This document shows positions 48,542 to 58,858 of a DNA stretch of 64,000 bases, one piece after another. The stretch is from Neosynechococcus sphagnicola sy1 (GTDB lineage Bacteria > Cyanobacteriota > Cyanobacteriia > Neosynechococcales > Neosynechococcaceae): NCBI RefSeq assembly GCF_000775285.1, contig NZ_JJML01000020.1:1-64000 (forward strand). Direction: 5' to 3'. The notes under the pieces are model-generated. The model had not been told where the DNA came from, did not search any database, and worked only from the letters and a program-made list of their open reading frames with translations. The position numbers and the translations under genes were made by a program. How positions within the stretch are numbered: position 1 is the first letter of the stretch; every line of letters begins with the position of its first letter.

Positions 48542-49657
48542 ATGAATACCAATGATTTACTGAAACGCTATGGCGCTGGGGAGAAAAATTTTCGGGGTGC
48601 ACAGCTGAGCAATGTGAATTTAATGGGTGCAAAACTTGCGGGCATCAATCTCAGTGATGCGGAGCTGTCCCTCGTCAACTTCAACCATGCCATTCTCCGA
48701 GGAGCCAATCTCTGTCGTGCCAACCTCAATGGGATTGACCTGATTGGCACCAATCTCAGTAGTGCCAACCTAAGTCGGTCATTGCTGATTGGAGCTGACC
48801 TGAGCACGGCGAACCTCGGTGCCGCTGACCTGAGTTATGCCACCTTGAGTGGAGCAACCCTTGTGGGTACCTGTCTGCGAGGTGCGAATTTGCAGGGTGC
48901 GATGTTGAACAATGCCCGTCTCGTTGGTGCGGATTTGCGAGATGCTGACTTGAGTAGCGCTAATCTCCAGGATGCTGACTTAAGTGGTGCCAATCTTTTG
49001 GGGGCAACCCTGAATCATGTGACTTTAGAGGGCGCTGTCATGCCCGATGGTTCTCTTTACGATCCTAACGAGTTAGACGAACCGGAAATACCACCCATGG
49101 CAGTCGCGGCATCTAGAGAATCTCCAGCGGTGCCCTTGCTCAATCCACCCCGCTCTGAGGATAGCAGCACGGCTGCTGATGGGGTTGAATTACAGCTGCC
49201 ACCAACAGATTTAGCACCGACAGCGGCTGACACACCCGCGATCGCGCCCTACGGTAATCATACTGGGGAAGGCGACGAGATTCACCACCAAACAGAGGCG
49301 ATCCAACCCGCGATCGAGACTGCTGGAGCTGAGACTGCCTCACCTGCTGTCAATCCGTCCCGATCTGGTTATTCCCTCCATGAGATGTTGAATCGTTTCA
49401 GTGTCACCAAGGAGGAACATTGTCAGGTACAGATCCAAACCGTTGAGCATACCCAGATTGTGGGTGAAATTTTAGTCGAGTCCACCAGTCTGGATACACA
49501 ACTATTGTCATTATTGAATGAAGCTCCCAATTTTATTTTGGTGAACAATGCAATGGTAATTGCCTCTGGGGGGTCTGTCAGCCACCATGCCTTCCTTTGC
49601 CTTAATAAGCAGCTCATTATTCACATGACTTTGCAACCCGATGGAGCGCTGCCTTAG
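48542..49657 (+). CDS. Pentapeptide-repeat protein with unknown C-terminal domain
   Basis: A 371-residue, two-domain protein. Residues 1-165 are a head (NDLLKRYGAGEKNFRGAQ) plus about 27 pentapeptides forming a beta-helix, closed by VTLEGAVMPDGSLY. A low-complexity linker rich in proline, alanine and acidic residues covers about 175-280. The C-terminal 85 residues form a separate domain (VEHTQIVGEILVESTSL, NFILVNNAMVIASGGSVSHH) that looks like a small beta-barrel and is not a repeat. I do not recognise it. The gene is divergent from sodB and is followed by a histidine kinase 33 bases later on the same strand, so the two may be linked. Confidence 0.75.
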   Translation: MNTNDLLKRYGAGEKNFRGAQLSNVNLMGAKLAGINLSDAELSLVNFNHAILRGANLCRANLNGIDLIGTNLSSANLSRSLLIGADLSTANLGAADLSYATLSGATLVGTCLRGANLQGAMLNNARLVGADLRDADLSSANLQDADLSGANLLGATLNHVTLEGAVMPDGSLYDPNELDEPEIPPMAVAASRESPAVPLLNPPRSEDSSTAADGVELQLPPTDLAPTAADTPAIAPYGNHTGEGDEIHHQTEAIQPAIETAGAETASPAVNPSRSGYSLHEMLNRFSVTKEEHCQVQIQTVEHTQIVGEILVESTSLDTQLLSLLNEAPNFILVNNAMVIASGGSVSHHAFLCLNKQLIIHMTLQPDGALP

Positions 49658-49690
49658 CAGCGATTTCGCAGTCCTCGTTCCTTCTAGGAT

Positions 49691-52549
49691 ATGTCCGCCG
49701 ATTTGACTCCATCATCCCCACCCCAAAGTGTTGCGCCCGGATTGCCGCGTATTTGGCGCTTGCAACGGCTCCCCCTTAATCTGGTCATCGTTGTTCCCTT
49801 TGTGCTGATTATGGCGGCGGCGATCGCCACCGTAGGACTCCTGACGATCCGCAACGGGCAACGAGATGTCGATGACCTTGCCTTACAGTTGCAGTCTGAG
49901 ATTTCCCATCGGATTCGCCAACGCTTGAAGGATTATCTCCAGATCCCCACCCTGGTGAATGATTTTAATGTCAAAGCCCTTGCCCAGGGATATTTAAACA
50001 GCGGCGATGCAAGGAGTGAACGCTATCTCTGGCATCAGATACAGACAGCACCAGTAACGTCGATTTACTTCGGAATCCAAGCCAATGGCAGTCTTTTGGG
50101 GGCAATGCGGCGACCGGGTGACACGGGTGCCGTGGAGATTCTGGCCAATAACCCAGCCAAAAACTATGCTCTGAGTTACTACGGCACCGACTCCCAGGGC
50201 AATCGCCTACAGAGGATGAAGGTAGATCCCGTTGGTTATGATCCCCGGCGTCGCCCCTGGTATCAAGCAGCGATGCGGCAAAAACGGGGGATTTGGACAG
50301 ACATTTACCAGGATTTTTTTTCTCAGAAGTTAACGATCACGGCAGCCCAGCCATCCTATGACCCATCAGGGCAATTTCTGGGGGTGTGCGCTGTTGATGT
50401 GACTCTGGAAGAATTGAGTCAATTTCTAAACAGCCTCAAGATCGGTCTATCGGGGGAAGCTTTTGTGGTCGAGTCCTCTGGGTTACTGGTTGCAGACTCA
50501 GTGGTCGAAGATCTCTACCGGGTCAAGGCAAAGGATAAATCTTTTGAGCGCCTTGCGGCCCTAGAGAGTCGCCATCCCCTGATTCGAGTTGCCGCCAAGT
50601 ATTTTCAGCAAGAACTCAACCGCCTCGGCTCACGGCCGAATTCAGTGCCGCACAAAATTCTGCTGTCTGGACAGCCCTACTTTGTTGAGATATCGCGCTT
50701 TTCCAGTCAGCCCGATTTGGACTGGTGGGTGGTGGTGGTGATTCCGGAGGAGGATTTTCTGGCTCAGATCCATAGCAATACCCGCACAACGGTCTTGCTC
50801 TCTTTATTGGCGCTGGCGGTGGCCAGCGGTGCGGGGATTTTCGCCAGTCGTTGGATTGCTCGACCGATTCGACACTTAAGTGCCGCTAGTCAAGCGATCG
50901 CCGAGGGGGAACTAGCACAAACCGTGGAAGTTCGGGGCATTGCCGAACTCGAAACCCTGGCTCAGGCCTTCAACACCATGTCCGAACAGCTCCGTCGCTC
51001 CTTTACAAGGCTGCAAGACTTTAATCAAGATTTAGAGCAACAGGTGCAAGCCCGTACCCAAGAATTAGAGACCACCAACCAAAAGCTGTGGCAGGCCAAG
51101 GAAGCAGCGGAAGCTGCCAATCAGGCCAAAAGTACGTTTCTAGCGAATATGAGTCATGAATTGCGCACGCCATTAAATGCGATTCTGGGTTTTAGTCAAC
51201 TACTCAGTCGCGATCCTAGTCTGACGCTGAAGCAGCAGGAGACACTGGGAACCATTAATCGCAGTGGGGAACACCTGTTACGACTGATCAATGATGTCCT
51301 AGACATGGCAAAAATCGAAGCAGGTCAGTTAGTATTGCAACCCTCTAGCTGCAATTTACCCCAGATGCTGAAGTCGCTGCACGAGATGCTCAATATCCGC
51401 GCTCAGGCCAAGCATTTGCAGTTGTTATTTGAACTCGATCCCCACCTGCCCCAAATTGTGGAAACCGATGAGGGGAAACTTCGCCAAGTGATTATCAATC
51501 TACTGAGCAATGCCATCAAATTTACCCTAGAGGGTGGAGTTGCTTTGCGAGTGCGTTTTTTGGCGGTGGTCACTCCCCCGCAGTTGCAGTTTGAGGTAGT
51601 AGACACGGGCATTGGCATGACCCCAGAGGAGCTGTCGTTACTGTTTCATGCCTTTGTGCAAACCGATAGCAGTAAAAAGGTGAGTGAGGGCACAGGTTTA
51701 GGATTGGTGATCAGTCAGAAGTTTGTCCAACTCATGGGAGGCGAGATCCACGTTAGCAGCCAGAAGGGGCAGGGGACAACTTTTGGCTTCACAATTGATA
51801 TTCAAGTTGCTGAGACAGCGGAAATGGCCGATCCGGCTCCCCTGGGACGGGTGATCGGTCTGGCTTCCGGTCAACCTCAGTATCGTCTGTTGGTCGTGGA
51901 TGACCAGCCCGATAATCGGGAGTTGCTGATGCAACTGCTGACATCCGTTGGATTTGCCTGCCGCGAAGCTAGTGATGGTCAGAGTGCGATCGCCCTTTGG
52001 CAGGTGTGGGAACCCCATTTGATCTGGATGGATATCCGAATGGGGGGCATGGATGGCAAGACTGCGACCCATTACATCAAGACCCATCTCCAGGGACGAA
52101 GTACCAAAATTATTGCCCTAACAGCAAGCGTCTTTGCCCAAGAACAGGCTGAACTGTTGGCAGCAGGCTGTGACGAAGTGATTGCCAAGCCGTTTCGAGA
52201 ATCAAGCCTTTTTGAGGCCATGGCTCGACACTTGGGAGTTCTCTACCGCTACGAAACCCCATCTCTCCCCCTGGGGGCAACTGCCCCAGACAATACGGTC
52301 CAGGAACTGACCCCGGCGGCTCTGATCCGGATGCCAAGTTCATGGATCAGGGAGCTGCATCAGGCTGCAACCCAACTGAAGGGCAAGCGGGTGCAAGCGC
52401 TAATCGACCAGATTCCAGCTGAGCAGACCGTCCTGTCAGCGGCTCTAAAAACTCTGGTGAAGCAGGTACGATTTGACAAAATTGTGGAACTCACCCAACC
52501 TGAATTTTTCTACCCAGAAGGGGACAAACACCTGGCTGGAGGTGACTGA
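49691..52549 (+). CDS. Hybrid sensor histidine kinase (Cache-HAMP-HisKA-HATPase-REC)
   Basis: A 952-residue membrane sensor. A membrane helix (about 30-52), an extracytoplasmic double-Cache-like domain (about 60-350; [18 protein letters not shown] is typical), a second helix (about 366-388), a HAMP domain (389-440), a coiled coil, HisKA with His489 in [19 protein letters not shown], HATPase with N box [15 protein letters not shown] and [11 protein letters not shown], then a receiver with VVDDQ and phospho-acceptor Asp781 in IWMDIRM, closing TALTASVF and KPFRE. An 85-residue tail follows without a histidine phosphotransfer motif I can see. The ligand and the output are unknown. It lies 33 bases after the pentapeptide gene. 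Confidence 0.9.
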   Translation: MSADLTPSSPPQSVAPGLPRIWRLQRLPLNLVIVVPFVLIMAAAIATVGLLTIRNGQRDVDDLALQLQSEISHRIRQRLKDYLQIPTLVNDFNVKALAQGYLNSGDARSERYLWHQIQTAPVTSIYFGIQANGSLLGAMRRPGDTGAVEILANNPAKNYALSYYGTDSQGNRLQRMKVDPVGYDPRRRPWYQAAMRQKRGIWTDIYQDFFSQKLTITAAQPSYDPSGQFLGVCAVDVTLEELSQFLNSLKIGLSGEAFVVESSGLLVADSVVEDLYRVKAKDKSFERLAALESRHPLIRVAAKYFQQELNRLGSRPNSVPHKILLSGQPYFVEISRFSSQPDLDWWVVVVIPEEDFLAQIHSNTRTTVLLSLLALAVASGAGIFASRWIARPIRHLSAASQAIAEGELAQTVEVRGIAELETLAQAFNTMSEQLRRSFTRLQDFNQDLEQQVQARTQELETTNQKLWQAKEAAEAANQAKSTFLANMSHELRTPLNAILGFSQLLSRDPSLTLKQQETLGTINRSGEHLLRLINDVLDMAKIEAGQLVLQPSSCNLPQMLKSLHEMLNIRAQAKHLQLLFELDPHLPQIVETDEGKLRQVIINLLSNAIKFTLEGGVALRVRFLAVVTPPQLQFEVVDTGIGMTPEELSLLFHAFVQTDSSKKVSEGTGLGLVISQKFVQLMGGEIHVSSQKGQGTTFGFTIDIQVAETAEMADPAPLGRVIGLASGQPQYRLLVVDDQPDNRELLMQLLTSVGFACREASDGQSAIALWQVWEPHLIWMDIRMGGMDGKTATHYIKTHLQGRSTKIIALTASVFAQEQAELLAAGCDEVIAKPFRESSLFEAMARHLGVLYRYETPSLPLGATAPDNTVQELTPAALIRMPSSWIRELHQAATQLKGKRVQALIDQIPAEQTVLSAALKTLVKQVRFDKIVELTQPEFFYPEGDKHLAGGD

Positions 52550-52918
52550 TGCTGCTGCCTGCTGTAATTATCTTGGTCTATAATGCTGAACCAGATGTCG
52601 AAACAGTGAAGGCGTTGACGTTAGCTCAGAGGATGTCTGAAAAAGGTCGAGTTGAGTTCCAAATGCTACTTAGTTCAGTAAGTGGAAAGGCTCAAACACC
52701 TATTCCGTCCTAGTAGTCTCTAGGTAACTGAGGTAGCCAAACACAGTTCAGAAGACTTTTAAAACATCCTCTCAGGTTTGGATGAAATGACTGATCTTTA
52801 AACTGTGGCTGAACTGCAACTCTAATTTTTAGAATTAGAGTCGAGGAACATCAGATTTTTCAGCAATAAAATTCTATTTCTACCCCAAAAAACACAATAA
52901 ATTATCTAGGGTAAAGTC
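52550..52918. other. AT-rich intergenic region with a hairpin
   Basis: 369 bases without a gene. ACTCTAATT (52819-52827) pairs with AATTAGAGT (52833-52841) across a five-base loop; no U-run follows, so it is more likely a leader structure or operator than a terminator. The last 100 bases are very AT-rich and lead into the GT2 gene. A small open stretch at 52549-52710 is not recognisable. Confidence 0.45.
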
Positions 52919-53959
52919 ATGGCTAAAGTTTCAGTTGTTATTCCAGTCTATCGAGTTGAAAAATATATTTCTGAAACCGTAAAATCTGTTTTACAGCAAA
53001 CATTTACAGATTTTGAGGTGCTGATTATTGATGATGAATCGCCGGATTCAAGTATTGAAATTTGTCAGAGTTTCTCCGATCCTCGCATCAAAATTATCCA
53101 TCAGGAAAATCGGGGGTTATCTGGGGCTAGAAATACTGGAATTCGTCACTCAGTTGGAGAATATATCGCTTTCCTGGATAGTGATGATGTCTGGTTGCCG
53201 GAAAAACTAGAAAAACACTTACGTCATCTAGAATCTTCTCCTGAGGTTGGTCTGAGTTTTTGTCGTTCTGCATTTATTGACGAAAGTGGACAATTTCTCG
53301 GAACCTATCAAATGCCACAACTCAAAGATATAGAAACCGCTTATTTATTGTGTCGTAATCCCGTGGGTAATGGCTCGGCTCCCGTGATTCGGAAATCCGT
53401 ACTTGAGGAGATTAAATTTTTTAATGATCACCGTGGTTCCATGGAAGATTATTATTTTGATGAGCAATTTCGTCAATCAGAAGATATCGAATGCTGGATT
53501 AGAATTTCGATCTTAACAAACTGGAAAATCGAGGGAATTCCCGATGTTCTAACACTCTATAGAGTTAACTCCGGTGGATTATCTGCTAATTATTTTAAGC
53601 AACTAGATTCATGGGAAAACGTCATCAAAAAAACTCGTTCCTATGCACCCGACTTAATTGCTAAGTGGGAAAACAAAGCCAGAGCCTATCAGCTGCGGTA
53701 TTTAGCACGCAGAGCTGTGCGTTCCCAAGATGGGGCAATGGCAATCCGGCTGTTTAACCGAGCGATCGCGACCCACTGGCAAATTACCTTTGAAGAACCT
53801 AGGCGAACCATCCTGACTGGGTTAGCAGCCTACCTGCTCTGGCTTCTCCCTCGCCCCTTCTACCAGGGAATGGAGCGTTGGGCAATGCGACGGGCCGGGG
53901 TCAACCAAGCTCGACGCATTTCACGCGAACAATCTCAGGAATCATCATCTAGAGCCTGA
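52919..53959 (+). CDS. GT2 family glycosyltransferase
   Basis: A 346-residue family 2 glycosyltransferase with a GT-A fold. The N-terminal VSVVIPVYRVEKYISETV and LIIDDESPDSS (Asp38-Asp39) bind the nucleotide sugar, and AFLDSDDVW (Asp87-Ser-Asp89) binds the metal. The acceptor half has ENRGLSGARNTG and SEDIECWIRIS. No membrane helix is evident except possibly near 297-312. The first two thirds are AT-rich compared with neighbours, and the last third is closer to the local composition, which may point to a chimeric origin. The acceptor is unknown; a polysaccharide or lipid is typical. Confidence 0.87.
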   Translation: MAKVSVVIPVYRVEKYISETVKSVLQQTFTDFEVLIIDDESPDSSIEICQSFSDPRIKIIHQENRGLSGARNTGIRHSVGEYIAFLDSDDVWLPEKLEKHLRHLESSPEVGLSFCRSAFIDESGQFLGTYQMPQLKDIETAYLLCRNPVGNGSAPVIRKSVLEEIKFFNDHRGSMEDYYFDEQFRQSEDIECWIRISILTNWKIEGIPDVLTLYRVNSGGLSANYFKQLDSWENVIKKTRSYAPDLIAKWENKARAYQLRYLARRAVRSQDGAMAIRLFNRAIATHWQITFEEPRRTILTGLAAYLLWLLPRPFYQGMERWAMRRAGVNQARRISREQSQESSSRA

Positions 53960-54112
53960 TGCACTTCAGACTGGAACTGGCGATTCCCCTCCACCCATCC
54001 CGTCGCAATCGGGCAGGATTGCTATATCGTGGATAATGGCCGTCCAGTCTTCTGACTTCAGTTCTATTGGCGGTTCTCAGCGGTCTAGTGATTGCCCCAG
54101 AAGGATGAGTGC

Positions 54113-55570
54113 ATGGCATCAATTCGTGAATTACACCAGCAGCTAATTCGCAAAGAACGATCAGCGGTGGAAATTGCCCAGGCAGCTTTGGCACAGATCC
54201 AGGCACTAGAGCCGACGCTGCACAGCTTTCTGGCGGTGACAGCGGATCATGCCCTGGCTCAAGCCCAGCAAGTCGATGCCCAGTTGGCAGCGGGGGAAGA
54301 TATTGGATTGTTGGCTGGCATTCCCATTGGTATCAAAGATAATCTCTGCACCCAAGGTATCCGCACTACCTGCGCCTCTCGGATTCTGGAGCAGTTCATC
54401 CCTCCCTACGAGTCCACCGTTACCCAGAAGTTAATGGAGGCAGGAGCCGTGATGGTGGGTAAAACCAACATGGATGAGTTTGCCATGGGCGGCTCCACAG
54501 AAACGTCGGCATTTCAGATGACTGCAAATCCCTGGGATACCTCACGGGTCCCCGGAGGGTCATCCGGTGGCTCAGCGGCAGCGGTCGCCGCCGGGGAATG
54601 TACCGTGTCCCTGGGGTCTGATACTGGAGGCTCGATCCGTCAACCAGCGGCTTTTTGTGGCATTGTCGGCCTGAAGCCTACGTATGGCCTCGTCTCGCGC
54701 TATGGGCTAGTGGCCTTTGCCTCTTCATTGGATCAAATTGGACCCTTTGCCCGCACCGTGGAAGATGCCGCTATCCTGTTGGGGGCGATCGCTGGCTATG
54801 ATCCCAAGGATTCCACCAGCATCAAGGTGGAGGTGCCGGACTACACCCAATTCCTGATTCCAGACCTCAAGGGCAAAAAGATTGGTGTCATTCAAGAAAC
54901 CTTTGGTCAGGGCTTAGACCCCACGGTGGCAGCTGCGGTACGGCAAGCCATCCAACAACTTCAGGATCTCGGTGCTGAAATTATCGAGATCTCCTGTCCT
55001 CGTTTCCGGTATGGGATTGCCGCCTACTACATCATTGCGCCTTCGGAAGCATCGGCCAATTTAGCCCGCTATGACGGCGTTAAGTTCGGATCTCGCAGCG
55101 AAAAACCCGAAAATCTCATAGACATGTACACCCGTACCCGTGCCGAAGGCTTTGGGGCTGAGGTGAAACGGCGAATTATGATTGGCACCTATGTACTGTC
55201 CGCAGGCTATTACGATGCTTACTACTTGAAGGCGCAGAAGGTTCGCACCCTGATGAAGCAGGACTTTGAGCACGCCTTTTCCCAGGTGGATGTCCTGGTT
55301 TCTCCTACCGCACCGACGACGGCCTTTAGGGCTGGGGACAAAACCGCAGACCCCCTGAGTATGTACCTGGTTGACTTGATGACGATTCCGGTCAACCTGG
55401 CAGGGCTACCGGGCATGAGCATTCCCTGTGGCTTCGATGGTCAAGGTCTGCCCATTGGTCTGCAATTGATTGGCAATGTGCTGCGGGAAGATCAACTTTT
55501 CCAGGTCGCCTACGCCTACGAGAAAGCTACAACTTGGCATCAACGTCATCCGCAACTAGCTAAGGTCTAG
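54113..55570 (+). CDS. gatA: Aspartyl/glutamyl-tRNA amidotransferase subunit A
   Basis: The amidase subunit of GatCAB, which converts Glu-tRNA(Gln) (and Asp-tRNA(Asn) in some species) to the amidated form. The Ser-cis-Ser-Lys triad is visible: K75 in [11 protein letters not shown]150 in [11 protein letters not shown] and S174 in [11 protein letters not shown]. The length, 485 residues, is normal. ATG 54113 gives [12 protein letters not shown]; the upstream ATG at 54092 is less likely. It stands alone, with gatB and gatC elsewhere, as in many cyanobacteria. It is convergent with hflX, with stops 16 bases apart. Confidence 0.95.
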   Translation: MASIRELHQQLIRKERSAVEIAQAALAQIQALEPTLHSFLAVTADHALAQAQQVDAQLAAGEDIGLLAGIPIGIKDNLCTQGIRTTCASRILEQFIPPYESTVTQKLMEAGAVMVGKTNMDEFAMGGSTETSAFQMTANPWDTSRVPGGSSGGSAAAVAAGECTVSLGSDTGGSIRQPAAFCGIVGLKPTYGLVSRYGLVAFASSLDQIGPFARTVEDAAILLGAIAGYDPKDSTSIKVEVPDYTQFLIPDLKGKKIGVIQETFGQGLDPTVAAAVRQAIQQLQDLGAEIIEISCPRFRYGIAAYYIIAPSEASANLARYDGVKFGSRSEKPENLIDMYTRTRAEGFGAEVKRRIMIGTYVLSAGYYDAYYLKAQKVRTLMKQDFEHAFSQVDVLVSPTAPTTAFRAGDKTADPLSMYLVDLMTIPVNLAGLPGMSIPCGFDGQGLPIGLQLIGNVLREDQLFQVAYAYEKATTWHQRHPQLAKV

Positions 55571-55586
55571 CGGTTGTGCTGACCGA

Positions 55587-57338
55587 CTAATTGTCTTGGG
55601 TCACGTATTGCACTAGCTGGATGAGCCGCTGCCGCAGCGTTTCTAATCCCAGGCGATCGCTGGCAGAAATAAACACCCCCTGGGGATATTCCTCCTGCGC
55701 CAAGGACAGGTTATCGCCATCCACCTGATCGATTTTGTTGAACACAATCAGAGCCGGGCCAGGGGTAATGGGCATCTCTGAGAGGATCTGCATCACCGAG
55801 CGAATTTGACTTAACCAAGCTGGGTGGGATAAATCCACGACATGCAGCAGGGCATCCGCTTCCGAGACTTCTTCCAGGGTGGCGCGAAAGGCATCCACCA
55901 AGGCAGCAGGCAGCTCATGGATAAAGCCCACCGTATCTGTTAACAGCACGGTCAAAGGCTTCCGGGTCATCGGATCGGTGACTATAAACCGCCGAGTGGT
56001 GGGGTCAAGGGTGGCAAACAACTGATCGGCGGTATAGACCTCTGCTTGGGTAAGGACATTCAAGAGGGTGGACTTTCCGGCATTGGTATAGCCCACCAAG
56101 GCCACGGAAGGCACTTGCTGATGCTGGCGCTGCTGGCGCATCCGGGCACGATGGGCTTGGAGGTGATTCACTTCCTGTTGCAAGTGAGCAATTCGCCGCT
56201 GAATGGCGCGTCGATCTGACTCCAGTTTGGTTTCCCCTGGGCCACGGGTGCCAATGCCCCCTCCCAAACGAGACATGGCCTGTCCCCGTCCCGTCAACCG
56301 GGGGAGGCGGTATTCCAATTGAGCTAGTTCCACCTGGAGTTTCCCCGCCCCTGACTGAGCACGCTGGGCAAAGATATCCAGAATCAGCTCCGTCCGGTCA
56401 ATCACCCGCACCCCTAACTGCATTTCTAAGTTCCGCACTTGCGCCGGAGACAACCCCCGGTCAAACACCACCAGATTGGCTCCCACGGTTTGGGCCGCTA
56501 GGGCAATTTCCTCGACTTTTCCCGTCCCCACAACGGTTTGCGGATGGGGGCGGGGTCGCCGTTGCCGCAGGGTTTGCAGCACCTCTCCCCCAGCGGTATC
56601 CACCAATCTTTCTAGCTCCGCTAGACCATCCTGGAAGCGCTGCATCTCCATTTGATCAGTTTTCAACCCCACCAGTAAGACCCGATCCTGGTCGGTGTCC
56701 ACTTGACGGGCGACAAATTCTCGACGAAACGCTGTTTCCAGCCCCTCCACCCAGTCTAGAAAGTCCTCTTGGCAAACGTCTTCTAAGGAACGAAGGGGGG
56801 ATACGAGCCAGGTGCCGGGCGATCGCTCTGCCCCTGGCTCGCCGCTCTCGGGTTGCAAGTGCGCCAGATAGGTGGCGGTGACATAGCCGCTAGCCCCCCC
56901 ACCTCGGCGCTCGAAGCCTTGACCAGAGAGTACCAGAGTCACCAGGGCATCCAGCCGTTGCAGCGCCATGGCGGTTAACACCGCCTCCCCCGGTGGCTCC
57001 TCGGTAAACTGGGTCGCCAGACAGCGAATGCCACTCAGTCGTTCAGCTCCGTAACGGGGGAGTTCCAGGGGGGGAATTTGCGTTTGGCGCACCGTCCCCA
57101 CTCCCACTCGAATCACCTGGCCTCGACGGTTGACGTAGACACAGATGGGCTGATCAATGTCAGTGCTAATGGCGGCGACCCGCTGGGCAACCTCTGATGT
57201 CGTGAGGCGATCGCCGGGAAGTCGTTGATGGTAGAGCCGTTGGAGTTGTCGGAGTTGACTGGCCTTTAGACCCTGAAGATTGCCGTAAATGGTCTCGATA
57301 ACTGCCTCGATTCGTGCACAACGGAAGGGTGTTCCCAT
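55587..57338 (-). CDS. hflX: GTPase HflX
   Basis: A 583-residue HflX-family ribosome-associated GTPase, involved in splitting stalled or heat-damaged 70S ribosomes. The core has the HflX N-terminal domain (VVFDRGLSPAQVRNLEMQL), the glycine-rich linker RLGGGIGTRGPGETKLE, G1 GYTNAGKST, G3 DTVGFI, and G4 NKID. The first 200 residues are a long N-terminal extension common in cyanobacterial homologs (IYGNLQGLKASQLRQLQRL). ATG 57338 is used; the start could be a few codons further in. No hfq is adjacent. Confidence 0.9.
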   Translation of the reverse strand: MGTPFRCARIEAVIETIYGNLQGLKASQLRQLQRLYHQRLPGDRLTTSEVAQRVAAISTDIDQPICVYVNRRGQVIRVGVGTVRQTQIPPLELPRYGAERLSGIRCLATQFTEEPPGEAVLTAMALQRLDALVTLVLSGQGFERRGGGASGYVTATYLAHLQPESGEPGAERSPGTWLVSPLRSLEDVCQEDFLDWVEGLETAFRREFVARQVDTDQDRVLLVGLKTDQMEMQRFQDGLAELERLVDTAGGEVLQTLRQRRPRPHPQTVVGTGKVEEIALAAQTVGANLVVFDRGLSPAQVRNLEMQLGVRVIDRTELILDIFAQRAQSGAGKLQVELAQLEYRLPRLTGRGQAMSRLGGGIGTRGPGETKLESDRRAIQRRIAHLQQEVNHLQAHRARMRQQRQHQQVPSVALVGYTNAGKSTLLNVLTQAEVYTADQLFATLDPTTRRFIVTDPMTRKPLTVLLTDTVGFIHELPAALVDAFRATLEEVSEADALLHVVDLSHPAWLSQIRSVMQILSEMPITPGPALIVFNKIDQVDGDNLSLAQEEYPQGVFISASDRLGLETLRQRLIQLVQYVTQDN

Positions 57339-57449
57339 TGTACTCAGTGGATTTTGTTCCAGACAGACTCTCGCACCGATTGGCAGACACCAGGACTCAC
57401 GGCAATGGCAGCGTCCTGATAATCTGTTCCATAGTAAGCGTCATTTAAA

Positions 57450-57908
57450 ATGGTCATGAACTACTGGCTGATGAAATCTGAGCCGGAGGTCTACGGCATT
57501 GCCGATTTAGAGCGCGATCGCACCACGATTTGGGATGGGGTGCGGAACTATCAAGCGCGTAACTTTTTGCGTTCCATGGCCAGCGGTGATCGAGCCTTCT
57601 TCTACCACTCCAATGCCTCACCCCCTGGGATTATCGGCCTGATGCAAGTCGTTGAGACAGACCTGGTTGACCCCAGTCAGTTTGATGCCAGCAGTCACTA
57701 TTACGACCCCAAGTCCACCCCGGAGAAGCCCCGTTGGCAAACCGTAGAGGTTGAGTTTATCGAACGGTTCCCCAGCCTGATTTCCCTGGACACCCTGCGC
57801 CAAAACTTTAGCCCTGATGATCTGTGGGTTGTCCGTCAGGGCAATCGCTTATCTGTCATGCCCATTGAGATCCCCGTTGCCGAGAAAATTTTGGCTATGG
57901 CGCGCTGA
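57450..57908 (+). CDS. EVE domain protein
   Basis: A 152-residue single-domain EVE protein, related to PUA/YTH folds that bind modified bases. Signature blocks are NYWLMKSEPEVYGI, TIWDGVRNYQARNFLRSM and FFYHSNASPPGIIGLMQV. These contain the residues that line the base-binding pocket in EVE/ASCH-like domains. Stand-alone EVE proteins occur near restriction or RNA-modification genes; here none is present. ATG 57456 is an equally good start (MNYWLMKSE). It is divergent from hflX and convergent with the J-domain gene. Confidence 0.88.
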   Translation: MVMNYWLMKSEPEVYGIADLERDRTTIWDGVRNYQARNFLRSMASGDRAFFYHSNASPPGIIGLMQVVETDLVDPSQFDASSHYYDPKSTPEKPRWQTVEVEFIERFPSLISLDTLRQNFSPDDLWVVRQGNRLSVMPIEIPVAEKILAMAR

Positions 57909-57926
57909 GGGTAAAGGTTGGCAGTA

Positions 57927-58709
57927 TTAGGGGTGTACCGTACCATCTGGCATAATGGTTCCGGTTAAGCGCGCTCCGGTCATTTTCACCATGATGCGAT
58001 CGCGGGTTCCGAGGCGGGCACCTGTGAGATCGGCTCCACTCAAATCCGCCCCACTCAGATCGGCACAGACCAGATTGGCTTCTCGTAAATTGGCTTTTTG
58101 TAAATTAGCTTCCAGCAGGTTGGCTCGAAACAGGTTGGCCTGAAACAAATTGGCTCCCGCCAGATTGATGTTATGCAAAAAGGCATCACTGAGATCGGCA
58201 TTGGTTAAATTGGCATGGCTGAGATTACGCCCAGATAGGTCTTTCTCTCGGAGATCCGCCCCGTGAAAGTCAGCCCCGCTCAGATCGGGATCTTGGCGAT
58301 AGCGAGGACGGTGGGGCTGAGCAGTGGTGTGACTATGGGGAGCCGTATGGGGCTGAGCAGTGGTGTGACTATGGGAGGAACTGGCCTGCCGTTGGGCAGT
58401 GGTACGGGCTTCGGTGTAAGACGGGGGCGGCTTGGGCGCAGGTTGGTGGGGTGCTGGCCGGGGTTGGGAGCGGGGGGAATGGGGGGAGGGGGGAGCCGGG
58501 GAATGATGGCGATGGGCACGCAGGCGATCGCGGGCGGCATTGATTTCCTTCAGTTTCTCTAATGCTTTTTGCTGCAACCGGTGATTATCTTTGGGAATGC
58601 GATCAGGATGCCAAATGAACACTAGATCCTTATAAGCCTGATTCACTTCCTCCAGTGAAGCGCCTGGCTCTAAGTCTAGGACTCGATAACAGCGTTCTAG
58701 TTCATTCAT
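57927..58709 (-). CDS. J-domain/pentapeptide-repeat fusion protein
   Basis: A 260-residue three-part protein. Residues 1-66 are a J-domain with the catalytic HPD (FIWHPDRIPKDN), which stimulates Hsp70 ATPase. Residues about 67-140 are a low-complexity linker rich in proline, histidine and serine, including two near-identical SHTTAQPH copies encoded by a tandem DNA repeat. Residues 145-260 are about 20 pentapeptides (DLSGADFHGADLREKDLSG and on), ending with a TGTIMPDGTVHP closure. The fusion suggests a beta-helical scaffold targeted to DnaK. I used ATG 58709; ATG 58718 is also in frame. Confidence 0.85.
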   Translation of the reverse strand: MNELERCYRVLDLEPGASLEEVNQAYKDLVFIWHPDRIPKDNHRLQQKALEKLKEINAARDRLRAHRHHSPAPPSPHSPRSQPRPAPHQPAPKPPPSYTEARTTAQRQASSSHSHTTAQPHTAPHSHTTAQPHRPRYRQDPDLSGADFHGADLREKDLSGRNLSHANLTNADLSDAFLHNINLAGANLFQANLFRANLLEANLQKANLREANLVCADLSGADLSGADLTGARLGTRDRIMVKMTGARLTGTIMPDGTVHP

Positions 58710-58858
58710 GCTCACCATTATTGCAGTCGAACTGTTATTGCAGTCGAACTGTGCAGTTGCTTGGCGGCACCTACCCTTGAGCTTCGGAACTGTAAATGAG
58801 TTTGTGCCAACAACAGGAATGAGTTCGAATGAACTATTGAGCCTAAGACACGCATACT
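58710..58858. promoter_or_regulatory. Upstream region of the J-domain gene
   Basis: 149 bases leading to the IS256 remnant. An ATTGCAGTCGAACTGT-like segment is repeated in tandem at about 58721-58752. No gene is visible. Confidence 0.4.

Noticed and set aside
48542-49050. CRISPR-like periodicity in pentapeptide genes
   Set aside because: The 15-bp period is the coding repeat of the pentapeptides; no direct repeats of 23-40 bp with unique spacers occur anywhere in the window.
52819-52841. Hairpin upstream of the GT2 gene as a terminator of the histidine kinase
   Set aside because: The stem is AT-rich, there is no U-run, and it lies 270 bases from the kinase stop, so I kept it only as an unassigned hairpin.
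57955-58562. Repetitive plus-strand frames opposite the J-domain/pentapeptide gene
   Set aside because: The arginine/leucine/alanine and glycine repeats are the antisense image of pentapeptide and linker codons.
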